Positions 7,773-16,922 are shown, counted from the first letter of the stretch. The stretch is 64,000 nucleotides of DNA from Bradyrhizobium sp. WSM1743 (GCF_000473065.1 NZ_AXAZ01000018.1:62001-126000); one strand, 5' to 3'. The notes: a model not told the origin generated them from the sequence alone. A program made the numbers and translations.

Positions 7773-8473
7773 GCCTCTTTCTCGCAGCGGCCGAGCTTGA
7801 AGCCGACGCCGTGAATGGTCTCGATGACGTTGTCGCAGGCGAGCGCCGCGAGCTTGGCGCGGATGTTGCGGATATGGCTGTCGATGGTGCGGTCGGAGAC
7901 CTGGATGTTGAGCTGATAGGCGGCCCGCATCAGCTGCTCGCGATTGAACACCGACGTCGGCCGGGTCAGGAATGCGCGCAGGATGCCGAACTCGATCGCA
8001 GTCAGCTTCAGCGGCGTGCCGGCAAAGGACGCCAGGTGCTGCTCGGGATCGATCAGGAGATTGCCTTGCGTTAGCGCGGCCGGCCCGGCCTTGGCCTCGC
8101 CATTGCGCGCACTGAGGCGGCGCAGGATGACATTGACCCGCGCCACCAGCTCGCGCGGGCTGAACGGCTTGGTCACGTAGTCGTCGCCGCCGATCTCGAG
8201 GCCGAGGATGCGATCGATCTCCTCGTCGCGCGCCGACAGGAACAGGATCGGCACGTCGGACCTCTTGCGGATCTCGCGGCAGACGTCGAGACCGTCGAAC
8301 TCGGGCATGCCGATGTCGAGCACGATCAGATCGGGCCTGTCGGCGGCAAAGCGGCTGAGCGCCTCCTTGCCGTCGCGCGCCTCGATCACGTCCATGCCGG
8401 CCTTCCTCAGCGCGACGCGGATGACCTCGCGGATGTGGCCCTCGTCGTCGACGATGAGAATGCGATGCGCCAA
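7769..8473 (-). CDS. OmpR-family response regulator
   Basis: A 234-residue protein with an N-terminal receiver domain (acidic pocket D9-D10, phosphoacceptor D53 in LIVLDIGMP, S80, K102 in VTKPFSP) and a C-terminal winged-helix DNA-binding domain (LTAIEFGILRAFLTRP, then DRTIDSHIRNIRAKL and ETIHGVGFKL). It should be phosphorylated by the overlapping downstream histidine kinase. It starts 15 bp after the stop of the DUF4173 gene, so the three genes form one operon. The regulon is not visible, but the membrane protein at the head of the operon is an obvious candidate partner. Confidence 0.93.
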   Translation of the reverse strand: MAHRILIVDDEGHIREVIRVALRKAGMDVIEARDGKEALSRFAADRPDLIVLDIGMPEFDGLDVCREIRKRSDVPILFLSARDEEIDRILGLEIGGDDYVTKPFSPRELVARVNVILRRLSARNGEAKAGPAALTQGNLLIDPEQHLASFAGTPLKLTAIEFGILRAFLTRPTSVFNREQLMRAAYQLNIQVSDRTIDSHIRNIRAKLAALACDNVIETIHGVGFKLGRCEKEA

Positions 8474-8488
8474 GAAACTCTCCGCTTC

Positions 8489-9997
8489 TTATCCTGCCGA
8501 CCGGCTGCCGGCTCGATCGTTCGCCTGGGCGTCCAGCCTGCGCTGGAGCCGCCAGTTGCGAAAGCTCCAGCTTCGCCAGGCCAGGTCCTGACGCTGCTGT
8601 TCTACAAGGCGGTCGCGGCGTGACACAAGGCAGCCCTCGCTGGCGCCCGGCCGCAGCGCGATCGCCTTGTCGATGGCGGGCAGCGCTTGCGGCCCGAGCG
8701 TCAGGAGATAGTTGATGTCGACCTGCACGCCTTTGCCCGATGCTTCCCGGCTGTGGGCGACATTGTAGTCGGCGATAAGGGCGTCGAAGTTCACGAGCGA
8801 GCAGCCATAGAGCACGATCGCGAGCGCGATCAAATTGGCGCCGACGAGCCACAGGCTGGACCGGTCAAGCGCGATGCGGACAACGATCAGGATCAGGCCG
8901 AGCGCCACCAGCCCCATCCAGATGAAGGCCGCGATCCGCCAATAGGTCAGCATGTAGATGTCGACGTAGAGATCGAGGCGAAGGATGGAGGAGGCGACCA
9001 GCAGCACGTTCTGTCCCACCCAGAGATAGACCAGCGGCCGGATCACCTTCGATTTCTCGGCCGGCCCGCCCGGTCGGATCGCGACCAGCACGAAGGCCGC
9101 GGCGAGCAGGGCGGTCGCGATCAGTGGATAGGCGCCGCGATGAGCATAGGCCGCGTAGGTCAAATTGTCGGGCAGTGCCACATGGCCCCAGAGATAGATG
9201 CCGTCGAGACCGGACTGCGCCGCGAACAGCAGATTGAACAGGATCAGCGATCGCAGAATGGTGGAGGGGCCTAAAAACTCCGCCGAGACGAAGGGCGCGA
9301 GGGGCTCCGGTTCTGCGACTTCGGTTGCGGCGGCAACAGCGATCTTCCGGCGCCGCCAGCGCACATGGATGAATGGCCAGACCAGCGTCAGCATCAAAGC
9401 CCAGAACAGCACGCGCGGGACACTGATATACTCCAGGATGATCTTCGGATTAAGCAGGGACACCCATTGCTCGATCACCGGATTGGCCGCCGCGAACAGC
9501 GCGACGAACACCGTGCTCAGGACCATCGGCGTCAACCACAGCGCGATGCCCCGAGTGAAGGCCGACATATTGAAGATCTGGAGCGCATCGGGAAAGAAGC
9601 GCAAGAAGCCGAACAGAACGAAGTTTCGCAATGCGCGGGCGCGATCCGCGAGCCCGATCGTCTCCGGATTGGTCGCTAGCAGCAAGGCGATGAGCAGCGC
9701 CGCGATGAGGATTAGAAACGAGAGCGTGTTGAGCTCTTCGACGGTCGGTGCCAGGCCGAGTGCGACGATCGCGCCTCCGATCGCAGCGCGCCGAACATCG
9801 AGCGTCGCATGGTTGGCGAGCAGAGAGGCACAGGCGATTGCGGCCGCAAAGATCGCCAGCGACAAGCCGATCCGCTGGCCATAGAAGAGCCAGTCAGCGA
9901 GCGCGGCGAGCAGCAGCGCCATCGCGAGCTTGGCCGACAGGCCGGAAGGCTTGATGGATTGGATGTCCGTCCTCGACGTCGAAGCCAGGCTCGTCAT
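8489..9997 (-). CDS. DUF4173 multi-pass membrane protein
   Basis: A 502-residue integral membrane protein with about a dozen hydrophobic spans (e.g. LAMALLLAALADWLFYG, GLSLAIFAAAIACASLL, LSFLILIAALLIALLLA). It matches the DUF4173 layout, including PTVEELNTLSFLIL and the RPLVYLWVGQNVLLVASSILRLDLYVD region, and has a hydrophilic Arg-rich tail. The function is not established. It leads an operon with the response regulator and kinase genes. The ATG at 9997 is chosen because AAAGG and CAGGAC precede it closely; an upstream in-frame ATG at 10030 has no such signal. Confidence 0.82.
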   Translation of the reverse strand: MTSLASTSRTDIQSIKPSGLSAKLAMALLLAALADWLFYGQRIGLSLAIFAAAIACASLLANHATLDVRRAAIGGAIVALGLAPTVEELNTLSFLILIAALLIALLLATNPETIGLADRARALRNFVLFGFLRFFPDALQIFNMSAFTRGIALWLTPMVLSTVFVALFAAANPVIEQWVSLLNPKIILEYISVPRVLFWALMLTLVWPFIHVRWRRRKIAVAAATEVAEPEPLAPFVSAEFLGPSTILRSLILFNLLFAAQSGLDGIYLWGHVALPDNLTYAAYAHRGAYPLIATALLAAAFVLVAIRPGGPAEKSKVIRPLVYLWVGQNVLLVASSILRLDLYVDIYMLTYWRIAAFIWMGLVALGLILIVVRIALDRSSLWLVGANLIALAIVLYGCSLVNFDALIADYNVAHSREASGKGVQVDINYLLTLGPQALPAIDKAIALRPGASEGCLVSRRDRLVEQQRQDLAWRSWSFRNWRLQRRLDAQANDRAGSRSAG

Positions 9998-10186
9998 GTC
10001 CTGAAGACCTTTCGTGATAAGTGGCATCACGAAGTCTGAACGGCACTTGTGCAGAAGGCGGGATCATCGTCTGCACGGTTTCAGGAGTCTTTTGCAGATT
10101 TCGTGCAGGCGCGCGTTTGCCTCTCGTACAGCGCAAATCGCTTTGTTAGGTGCGAAGCATTCGCCACTTCCAGCGCGTGACGCATC
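9998..10186. promoter_or_regulatory. divergent promoter region between DUF4173 operon and GH3 gene
   Basis: A 189-bp gap between divergently transcribed genes must contain the start signals of both the DUF4173/two-component operon and the glycosidase gene. I could not identify convincing -35/-10 pairs or a direct-repeat OmpR-type site by eye. Confidence 0.35.
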
Positions 10187-11530
10187 ATGCAATTTCTCCG
10201 CCCTATCGGTCTCATCCTGCTCTGGCTGGCCGCGCCTGTCGCTGCATTCGCAGCCGCAAACAAGAACGATCCCTATCTGCTCGTGTTGCGCGGCGCCGGA
10301 AACGTTGCGCTTGTCGTCGCAAGCATTGTCGTCGTGGTCGTCCTGCTGCGGAGAGGGCGCTGGCGCACCATCGCCGGCAAGGCGCTCGTCATGCTCTGGT
10401 GCCTGCCGGCAGTCCTGATGTCCGCCGCGCATCTCAAGTTCGAGCTGCGCAAGCACGAGGTTCTCGGCGCCAGCGCCGCCGAGGCGCACCAGCTAGGGCC
10501 CCACTTCATGGTCGGCTATTCGTCATTTCCCGAGGTCGCGCGTCTCGCCGGGCAGGGCCTGATCGGCGGCGTCTATGTCACCCGGCACAACATCCGCGAC
10601 CGGACCGTCGAGGCGCTGCGCGCCGAGATCGCGGCGCTCCAGGATATCAGGCGCGCCGCCGGCCTGCCGCCGCTGGTCGTCGCCGCGGACCAGGAGGGCG
10701 GCATCGTCGGGCATCTCGCACCGCCGCTGACGAAAGTGCCGGCGCTGGCGACACTCGCTGGGCTGGCTCCCGACGACCAGCAGGCCAAAGCGGAGGAATT
10801 TGGCCGCATCCATGGACGCGAGCTCGCCGGGCTCGGCGTCAACCTCAATCTCGCGCCGGTGCTGGACCTCAAGCCACCGGCGCGACGTAACCGCCTCGAT
10901 TTCCACACGCTGATCGGCCAACGCGCGATCGCGAGCGATCCCGCCGTCGTCAGCACCATCGCGAGCGCCTATGTGCGCGGGCTGGAAGAGTCCGGCGTCG
11001 GCGCCACGCTCAAGCATTTTCCGGGCATCGGCCGCGTGCGCACCGACACGCATCATTTCAGTGCCAATCTCGATACACCGGTGAAGGAGCTGGAGGCAAC
11101 AGACTGGCTCCCGTTCCGCGCGGTTCTGTCGCATTCGCGCAGCGCGCTCATGGTCGGCCATGTCACGCTCACCGCCGTCGATCCCGATCGCGCCGCGTCA
11201 CATTCGAAGCGCGTCGTCGAGGGAATCATTCGCGAGAAGTGGGGTTACCAGGGCGTGGTGATGACCGACGACCTCGTGATGGGCGCGATCTACCAGAACG
11301 ATGTCTGCAAAGCCGTGGTGGAAGCGATCAACGCCGGTGTCGATCTGCTGCTGGTCGCCTATGACGGCGCGCAGTTCTACCGCGTCTTCGCCTGTGCGCT
11401 GGAGGGATCACGGCAGGGCAGGCTCGATGCGGTGATGTTGCATGCGAGCGCGGCGCGGCTGGAGCGCGGCTCTCCGATCGCGCAGGCGCGGACCTCTTCG
11501 GGTGAAATCAGCGTCGCTCGTCAGGACTAG
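10187..11530 (+). CDS. membrane-anchored glycoside hydrolase family 3 (NagZ-like)
   Basis: A 447-residue protein. The first 80 residues hold three hydrophobic spans (PIGLILLWLAAPVAAFA, NVALVVASIVVVVVLL, ALVMLWCLPAVLMSAA), and the rest is a GH3 catalytic domain. Visible motifs are VAADQEGGIV, GVNLNLAPVLDL, KHFPGIG followed by R-T-DTHH (the DSH-type acid/base loop of NagZ), and VMTDDLVMGAI with the nucleophile aspartate. NagZ-type enzymes remove beta-N-acetylglucosamine during peptidoglycan turnover and are normally cytosolic and about 340 residues; the N-terminal membrane region is unusual. Its stop overlaps the convergent pseudogene by four bases. The substrate is inferred only from the family. 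Confidence 0.85.
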   Translation: MQFLRPIGLILLWLAAPVAAFAAANKNDPYLLVLRGAGNVALVVASIVVVVVLLRRGRWRTIAGKALVMLWCLPAVLMSAAHLKFELRKHEVLGASAAEAHQLGPHFMVGYSSFPEVARLAGQGLIGGVYVTRHNIRDRTVEALRAEIAALQDIRRAAGLPPLVVAADQEGGIVGHLAPPLTKVPALATLAGLAPDDQQAKAEEFGRIHGRELAGLGVNLNLAPVLDLKPPARRNRLDFHTLIGQRAIASDPAVVSTIASAYVRGLEESGVGATLKHFPGIGRVRTDTHHFSANLDTPVKELEATDWLPFRAVLSHSRSALMVGHVTLTAVDPDRAASHSKRVVEGIIREKWGYQGVVMTDDLVMGAIYQNDVCKAVVEAINAGVDLLLVAYDGAQFYRVFACALEGSRQGRLDAVMLHASAARLERGSPIAQARTSSGEISVARQD

Positions 11531-13142
11531 CCCTTGGCAAATTGACGATAGTCCGGCTCGCGGTGAAACCAGAATTCGTAGCCGCTGACGCTCTTCTGCA
11601 TGGCGACGTCGTGGATCGGCTGGTTGAGCGGAATGACGGGAACCTCGCGCATGCAGAGCGCGATGAAATCCTTCACGGTCTTGTCGTACTCTGCGGCATC
11701 CGTGGTGAAGCGTGCCTTGTCGATCAGCGCGTCCATCTGCTTGTTCTGGTAGGAGGAGATGTTGAAGATCGAGTTGTTGCCGTGGAAATTCCAGTAGAAG
11801 TAATATTCGGGATAATCCAGCCAGCCGCTGAAGCGATTGAGCGCGAGCGGCAGCTCCTTCTTGTTCAGCGTCGTGCGCCAGTTCGCACCGGGGATCTTTT
11901 CGATTCCCGCCTTGATGCCGATCTTGGCGAGGTTCTCCTGGATCAGGATCGCAGTCGGCTCGCCGACGGTTGCCGTACCCGTGTCGAGCGACAGCGTCGT
12001 CTCCAGGCCGGATTCGAATCCTGCTTCCTTCAGCAGGGCCTTGGCTTTGTCGAGATCGGTGACGTAGGGAAACGGCTGCGGCCAGACCGGCTTTGAGACT
12101 TCGGCGGCCCCGCCATACATGGGAATGGCGCGGCCGAAGAAGGCGCTGGTCTGGATCTGTTCATAGGGCATCGCCCAGGCGATGGCCTGACGCAGCTTGG
12201 CATTGTCGAACGGCGGCTTCGCGGTGTTCAGCGCCACGTACCAGAGCGCGTTCGGGATCGGCACGCCCGAGACCTTGACCTTGCCTTCCTTGATGATCTG
12301 CTCGAAATCGCGCGGCGCAAAGCCGCTGGAAATGTCCGCATCGCCACGCTCCAGCATGGCGCGGCGGGTGCCGGCGGAGGGGACATCGCGCGCGATCACG
12401 CGCTTGACCTTCGGCAACGGTCCGCTTTTCCAGTCATCAAAGCGCGCCAACACGGTCTCGCTGCCCGGCTTCCAGCTCTCGATCTTGTAAGCGCCACCGC
12501 CGGCCTCGTTGTTCCTGAGCCAGGCCAGCGCCCACGGGTCTTCCGCCGTCGCGTTCTTCTTCGCGAGCTCGGAATTGATGATGAAGGGCACGACGACGGC
12601 GACGTTGAACAGCAGCAACTTGTCCTTGCGGACATAGTCGATGCGGAAGGTGTGGTCGTCGACCACCACGAACTGCTCGGGCTTCTCCAGCGATCCCGCC
12701 GACATCTGGAAGGTCGGGAAGCCGCCGACCTTCACGGCGCGGTCGAACGACCATTTGACGTCTTTCGCGGTCACCGGCGTGCGAATTTCGCGTCCTTGCG
12801 AAGCTTGAAGGTGCAGGACATGCCGTCGGCGGCGACCTCCCAGCTCTCGGCGAGCTCCGGCGCGAGCTTCTCACGGTCGTACGAGACCGTTCCATCGGGC
12901 AACGTCTTCGAGGCGTAGCTCAGCAGGCGGTCGTAGCAATTCCAGGAGAGACCATTGACGGTCTGGTTGGAGCCGACGCCCTGCATGTCCAGCGAATTCG
13001 GTCCGAGCTCCTGCACCACCAGCAGCGTCTCGCTACGTCCCTGCGCCCAGGCGAGAGACGGAGCGAATGCTGTTATTCCGGCGGCGCCGAGACCGCGAAG
13101 CACCACGTCGCGCCGGGTCATGTTATGGGGTGCATCGCTCAT
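11527..13142 (-). pseudogene. frameshifted family-5 (peptide/nickel-type) ABC substrate-binding protein
   Basis: Two overlapping minus-strand frames make one SBP_bac_5 protein. The N-terminal part has a Tat-type signal (TRRDVVLRGLGAAG) and runs through PELAESWEVAADGMSCTFKL to RKDAKF near 12783. The C-terminal part resumes at VTAKDVKWSFDRAV and continues to the stop at 11527. The family reads R-K-DAKFHDGTPVTAKDV here; about seven bases covering HDG are missing, which shifts the frame into a TGA. Downstream sequence is intact, so the lesion is recent or an assembly error. The start at 13142 has a GGAGG site. Without the indel it would be a periplasmic oligopeptide-type binding protein of about 540 residues. 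No permease genes are adjacent. Confidence 0.82.
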
Positions 13143-13234
13143 CGCCGCCTCCGTCAGAGAATTGTCTGACATCGAGAGGCAAGCCGTGTGCCATCACCGC
13201 GCATCGACTATCAAATGCCTTGCGCCCGAACGCA

Positions 13235-14688
13235 CTACGGCGTGACCGCGCCGCGTGCGACAGCGCGCGGGGCGGTCAGCTCCTTCCAGGTCGAATTCGC
13301 CACGTGCACCGGCGAGAAGGCGGGACGTTCGACGTAGCGCCCGTCGCCCGCCTCGGCCCGCAGATCGCCGTCCTTCCAGGCGATACGGCCGCGCGACAGC
13401 GTCACAGCCGCACCGCCCGTACAGGAAAAGCCTTCGAATACGTTGTAATCGATCCGGCTCATCTGCCGTTTGGCGCTGATGGTCTTGCTCGCCTTGGGGT
13501 CCCACACCACGATGTCCGCATCCGAGCCGACGGCGACCGCGCCCTTGCGCGGATAGATGTTGAGGATGCGGGCGATGTTCGCCGACGTCACCGCGACAAA
13601 TTCTTCCTTGGTCAGCCGCCCCGTGGTGACGCCCGCGGTCCACAAGAGTGCGAGCCGATCCTCGAGGCCGCCGGTGCCGTTCGGGATCTTCCTGAAATCG
13701 CCGCGCCCGAACCGCTTCTGCTCCGTGGTGAAGGCGCAATGGTCGGTCGCGACCACCTGGAGCGAGCCGGCTTGCAGGCCGGACCAGAGGCTGTCCTGAT
13801 GCGACTTGTCGCGGAACGGCGGCGACATCACCCGCTGCGCGGAATGATCCCAGTCCTTGTTCTGGTACTCGCCAGCATCGAGCAGCAGGTGCTGGATCAG
13901 CGGCTCGCCGTAGACCCGCTTTCCCGCAGCCCGCGCGCGGGCGATCGCCTCATGGGCCTCGCGGCAGCTGGTGTGGACGATGTAGACCGGCGTGCCGGTC
14001 ATGTCGGCGATCATGATGGCGCGGTGGGTGGCTTCGCCTTCGACCTCCGGCGGCCGTGAATAGGCGTGTCCCTCCGGGCCGGTGACGCCGCGTGCGATCA
14101 GGGCCTCCTGCATCAAGGCGACGACGTCGCCGTTCTCCGCATGGACAACAGGCATCGCGCCGAGATGGGCGCAGCGCGCGAACGAGTTGTAGAGCTCGTT
14201 ATCGTTCACCATCAACGCGCCCTTGTAGGCCATGAAATGCTTGAAGGTGTTGATGCCGTAGGTTTTGACCACGGTCTCCATCTCGTCATGGATCTGTTTC
14301 GACCACGACGTCACCGCCATGTGGAAGCCGTAGTCGCTGGCCGCCTTCTCGGATTTGTGCCGCCACTCCTGATAGGCCGCGAGCATGGACTGCCCTGGAT
14401 CGGGCAGGCAGAAATCCACCACCATGGTGGTCCCCCGCTTAGCGCCGCCTTGGTTCCCGAATCGAAATCGTCGGCGGTCACCGTGCCCATGAACGGCATT
14501 TCGAGATGGGTGTGTGGATCGATCCCGCCCGGGATGACGTAGGCGCCGCCGGCATCGACGATCTCGGTGCCTGTGGCCGCCTCGATCGACGGGCCCACCG
14601 CCACGATGGTCTCGCCGTCGATCAGCACGTCCGCGCGGCGCGAATGATCGTGATTGACGACGGTGCCGCCGCGGATGAGGAGGGGCAT
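13235..14688 (-). pseudogene. frameshifted dihydropyrimidinase / D-hydantoinase
   Basis: Two overlapping frames together encode a complete cyclic amidohydrolase of about 484 residues that would open hydantoin or dihydropyrimidine rings with a binuclear metal centre. The N-terminal frame gives GGIDPHTHLEMPFMG (metal-binding H-x-H) and runs to TKAALSGG. The rest, from TMVVDFCLPDPGQ, carries the carboxylated lysine (FMAYKG), metal histidines (VVHAENGD, YIVHTS) and catalytic aspartate (VATDHCAF). The break lies in a run of five C on the plus strand (14432-14436); six would restore the frame. Every catalytic residue is otherwise preserved. It may be a single-base assembly error or a very young pseudogene. 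Confidence 0.85.
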
Positions 14689-14768
14689 GAGAGGCTCCGG
14701 GAGAGGTGAGGGGTGTTTCGCGGTGAAGCCTAAGCGCACCACTTGCGAGGCGACAGACGAAATTTTAG

Positions 14769-15395
14769 TCAGGCGCCGCTGATCCTTTTCACTCCGCGCG
14801 CGGCCAGCCCATCGATCATCGCGCGCACGAGGGTTGCGATTTCCTTGCGCAGCGCCGGCAGGGGAACGGCGACCAGCTTCTGCTCAAGTCCCAGCGCCAC
14901 CATGCCGTGCACCGCCGAGAACAGGCTGCGCGCGGTGATGCCGAGCTCCTCCTGGCTGCGCTTGGGAAACAGCACGGCCAGCGGCTGGTAGATGTGGCGG
15001 AACAGCTGCATCTGGTCGTTGACGGACCAATCGGGGAGGATCTTGTCGGCTTCCATGCGGTGCTCGAACAGCGCGCGCCAGAGCTGGAGGTTTTCGGCCG
15101 CGAAATCACAATAGGCGAGCGCGATGCGGATCAGCGTCTCCTGTGGCGACGGGTCGCTCGCGCTTTCCGCCGCGCTGAGCGCCTCATCGAGGCGAAGCAA
15201 CGTGCGCGAGCCGACGCGCAGGATCAGCTCGTCCACGTCGGTGACGAGATTGTAGACCGCGCCATTAGCGCAGCCGATCTCGCGGGCCAAATCGCGGGTT
15301 TTCAGACCCGCCAACCCCCGCTCAGCGATCATCTGCTCGGCCGCCTGGATCAGGTCGACCCGCAATTTCTCTCGACGTTCCAGAGCTTTAGTCAT
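14769..15395 (-). CDS. TetR/AcrR family transcriptional regulator
   Basis: A 208-residue repressor with an N-terminal helix-turn-helix (AAEQMIAERGLAGLKTRDLA then REIGCANGAVYNLV, about residues 17-51) and a C-terminal ligand domain of the WHG type. It is transcribed divergently from the PspA-like gene, and the 102-bp gap holds three palindromic sites, so it very probably represses itself and the pspA-like/yiaAB pair. The ligand is unknown. Its stop lies 80 bp upstream of the start of the hydantoinase pseudogene on the same strand, but nothing shows that they are co-regulated. Confidence 0.92.
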   Translation of the reverse strand: MTKALERREKLRVDLIQAAEQMIAERGLAGLKTRDLAREIGCANGAVYNLVTDVDELILRVGSRTLLRLDEALSAAESASDPSPQETLIRIALAYCDFAAENLQLWRALFEHRMEADKILPDWSVNDQMQLFRHIYQPLAVLFPKRSQEELGITARSLFSAVHGMVALGLEQKLVAVPLPALRKEIATLVRAMIDGLAARGVKRISGA

Positions 15396-15409
15396 TCCAA
15401 ACCAAATTC

Positions 15410-15424
15410 TTGAGCGTTGCTCAA
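15410..15424. promoter_or_regulatory. palindromic operator 1 (TTGAGC-GTT-GCTCAA)
   Basis: A perfect 6-bp inverted repeat with a 3-bp centre, 15 bp upstream of the TetR start codon. It shares the TTGA-C-N3-G-TCAA pattern with the site at 15432-15446, 22 bp away centre to centre (about two helical turns). This arrangement suits cooperative binding of TetR dimers. Confidence 0.65.
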
Positions 15425-15431
15425 ATATTTA

Positions 15432-15446
15432 TTGAACGATGTTCAA
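15432..15446. promoter_or_regulatory. palindromic operator 2 (TTGAAC-GAT-GTTCAA)
   Basis: A perfect inverted repeat, 52 bp upstream of the PspA-like start codon. Its first half (TTGAAC) also resembles a -35 element on the plus strand, with a weak -10-like CTACAA 17 bp on at 15455-15460, so binding here would block the promoter directly. The promoter assignment is tentative. Confidence 0.6.
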
Positions 15447-15468
15447 GGTCTCTGCTACAAAGCTCTTG

Positions 15469-15481
15469 TGAGCAATGCTCA
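15469..15481. promoter_or_regulatory. palindromic operator 3 (TGAGCAATGCTCA)
   Basis: A third perfect palindrome with the same TGAGC/GCTCA half-sites as operator 1, just upstream of the Shine-Dalgarno of the PspA-like gene. It lies 36 bp from operator 2 centre to centre. Confidence 0.55.
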
Positions 15482-15497
15482 TAACAGGGAGTTGCCA

Positions 15498-16193
15498 ATG
15501 TTCAAGACCGTCGTGACGCTTTTCCGCGGCAGCGTGGCCGCCGCGGGCGAGGAGCTGGAAGACCGCACGGCCCTTCTGATCCTCGACCAACAGATGCGCG
15601 ATGCAGCCGCCGCCGTCGAACGCAGCAAGCGGACGCTGGCGCTGGCAATCGCACAGGATCAGCAGGAGGGCCGCAAGCTCGAGGCGACCGTCGCCCGCAT
15701 CGCCGATCTCGAGACGCGCGCGGTTGCCGCGCTCGAAGGCGGCCGTGAGGATCTTGCCAGGGACGCCGCCGAAGCCATCGCGGGCTTGGAGGCCGACCGC
15801 GACGCGGCGATGACGGCTCGCGCCTTGTTCGCGACCGAGATCGCGCGGTTGAAGCGGCACGTCGCGAGCGCGGAGGCGCGCATCACCGATCTCGATCGCG
15901 GCCGTCGTGTGGCCCGAGCCTCGGAGGCGGTGCGTTCGCTTCGCCGCAGCGGCATCGAGGCGGCACGTCCTTACGAATCCACGCTGCCGGAGGCGGAGAG
16001 CACCTTGCGGCGGCTGCGTGAGCGGCAGATGGAGGCCCAGGCCGCCGACGATGCGCTGGTCGAGCTCGATGCGGCTACCGGTCCGCTCGCCACCGCCGAG
16101 AGACTCGCCGAGCAGGGCTTTGGCCCGCGGCTGAAGACGACTGCGGACGATGTGCTGGCGCGATTGAAGTCCAAGCATCCGCCGGCGGCCTGA
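15498..16193 (+). CDS. PspA/IM30 family protein
   Basis: A 231-residue, almost entirely alpha-helical, coiled-coil protein beginning FKTVVTLFRGSVAAAGEEL, with long Ala/Glu/Arg heptad-like stretches and no membrane span. It resembles the PspA/IM30 family, which binds and stabilises the inner membrane under envelope stress. The ATG at 15498 has a CAGGGAG site 7 bp upstream, and the two longer in-frame starts would run through the operator sites. It is followed 41 bp on by a YiaAB-type membrane protein, forming a small TetR-controlled operon. No PspB/C or PspF-type gene is present, so regulation differs from the enteric Psp system. Confidence 0.8.
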   Translation: MFKTVVTLFRGSVAAAGEELEDRTALLILDQQMRDAAAAVERSKRTLALAIAQDQQEGRKLEATVARIADLETRAVAALEGGREDLARDAAEAIAGLEADRDAAMTARALFATEIARLKRHVASAEARITDLDRGRRVARASEAVRSLRRSGIEAARPYESTLPEAESTLRRLRERQMEAQAADDALVELDAATGPLATAERLAEQGFGPRLKTTADDVLARLKSKHPPAA

Positions 16194-16234
16194 TCTCACA
16201 ATCCGACCATCATTCGAACCAACAGGAGACCATC

Positions 16235-16510
16235 ATGAACCAGAACGGCCAGCCCCACAGCAGCGCCTGGGTGACTTTTACTTACGTGTCCTTCGCAGCC
16301 TCCGCGTTCCTCGTGGCTGTCGGCGTCTTCTTCCTGCCGATCGACCTCTGGATGAAAGGCTATCTCACCATGGGCATCGTTATGCTGATCCAGACCTGCA
16401 TCACCCTAACCAAGACCGTGCGCGACAATCACGAGAGCAGCCGGCTGGTGAACCGCATCGAGGACGCAAAGGCCGAGCGGCTGCTGATGGAGGTTTCCAA
16501 GGCAGCTTGA
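16235..16510 (+). CDS. YiaA/YiaB family inner-membrane protein
   Basis: A 91-residue protein with two membrane spans (WVTFTYVSFAASAFLVAVGVF and GYLTMGIVMLIQTCITL) in the YiaAB two-helix pattern, followed by a charged cytoplasmic tail of about 30 residues. The function of the family is not established. An AACAGGAG site precedes the ATG. It follows the PspA-like gene closely and is probably in the same TetR-controlled operon, suggesting a membrane-stress role for the pair. Confidence 0.85.
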   Translation: MNQNGQPHSSAWVTFTYVSFAASAFLVAVGVFFLPIDLWMKGYLTMGIVMLIQTCITLTKTVRDNHESSRLVNRIEDAKAERLLMEVSKAA

Positions 16511-16675
16511 GCGCCGCCGGCTACGACCATGAGCGGCGGAGCACATACTCCGCCGCTCTTACGTCCGGCAGTTATCCGGAATGACGTCTTGACGGGCCCG
16601 CGGTCTTCATCACGCATTGTGCTTCGAATGCAGGTGCGATATGGCTCTCGCGCTTTCCAGAGGCGGAGATGAGCT

Positions 16676-16882
16676 TTGTCGAAACAGTCCCTGCGCGAGG
16701 AGGCCGAACGCCTGATCCGCGAATCGATGGAAAAGAAGACCATCGTCGTCAAGCAGGGCACGACCCGCATCGAGGCCGTCTGCGGCAAATGCGGCGCGCC
16801 GAACCGTGTGCAGGCGGAGAAGGGGCAGACCCGGGTCAAGTTCGCGTGCAAGAACTGCGGGCATAAGCAAGAGACGTTGTAG
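16676..16882 (+). CDS. small zinc-ribbon protein (TTG start)
   Basis: A 68-residue basic protein with two C-x2-C knuckles (C36/C39 in VCGKCG and C58/C61 in ACKNCG), forming a zinc ribbon, after a charged helical N-terminus (LREEAERLIRESMEKKT). I do not recognise a named family. The start is a TTG at 16676, 8 bp after GCGGAG; an ATG at 16669 opens a different frame that lacks the cysteine pattern. It could bind nucleic acid or a partner protein. It lies alone between the YiaAB gene and a repeat. Confidence 0.75.
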   Translation: MSKQSLREEAERLIRESMEKKTIVVKQGTTRIEAVCGKCGAPNRVQAEKGQTRVKFACKNCGHKQETL

Positions 16883-16922
16883 GGCGTTTGCGCGAACTTG
16901 TCGCGGCGTGAATACTGCAACC

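Noticed and set aside
6186..8852. A single 888-residue minus-strand frame joining a regulator-like region to the histidine kinase
   Set aside because: The first 360 residues are an out-of-frame reading of the response regulator gene. The kinase begins at its own ATG (7772) overlapping the regulator stop.
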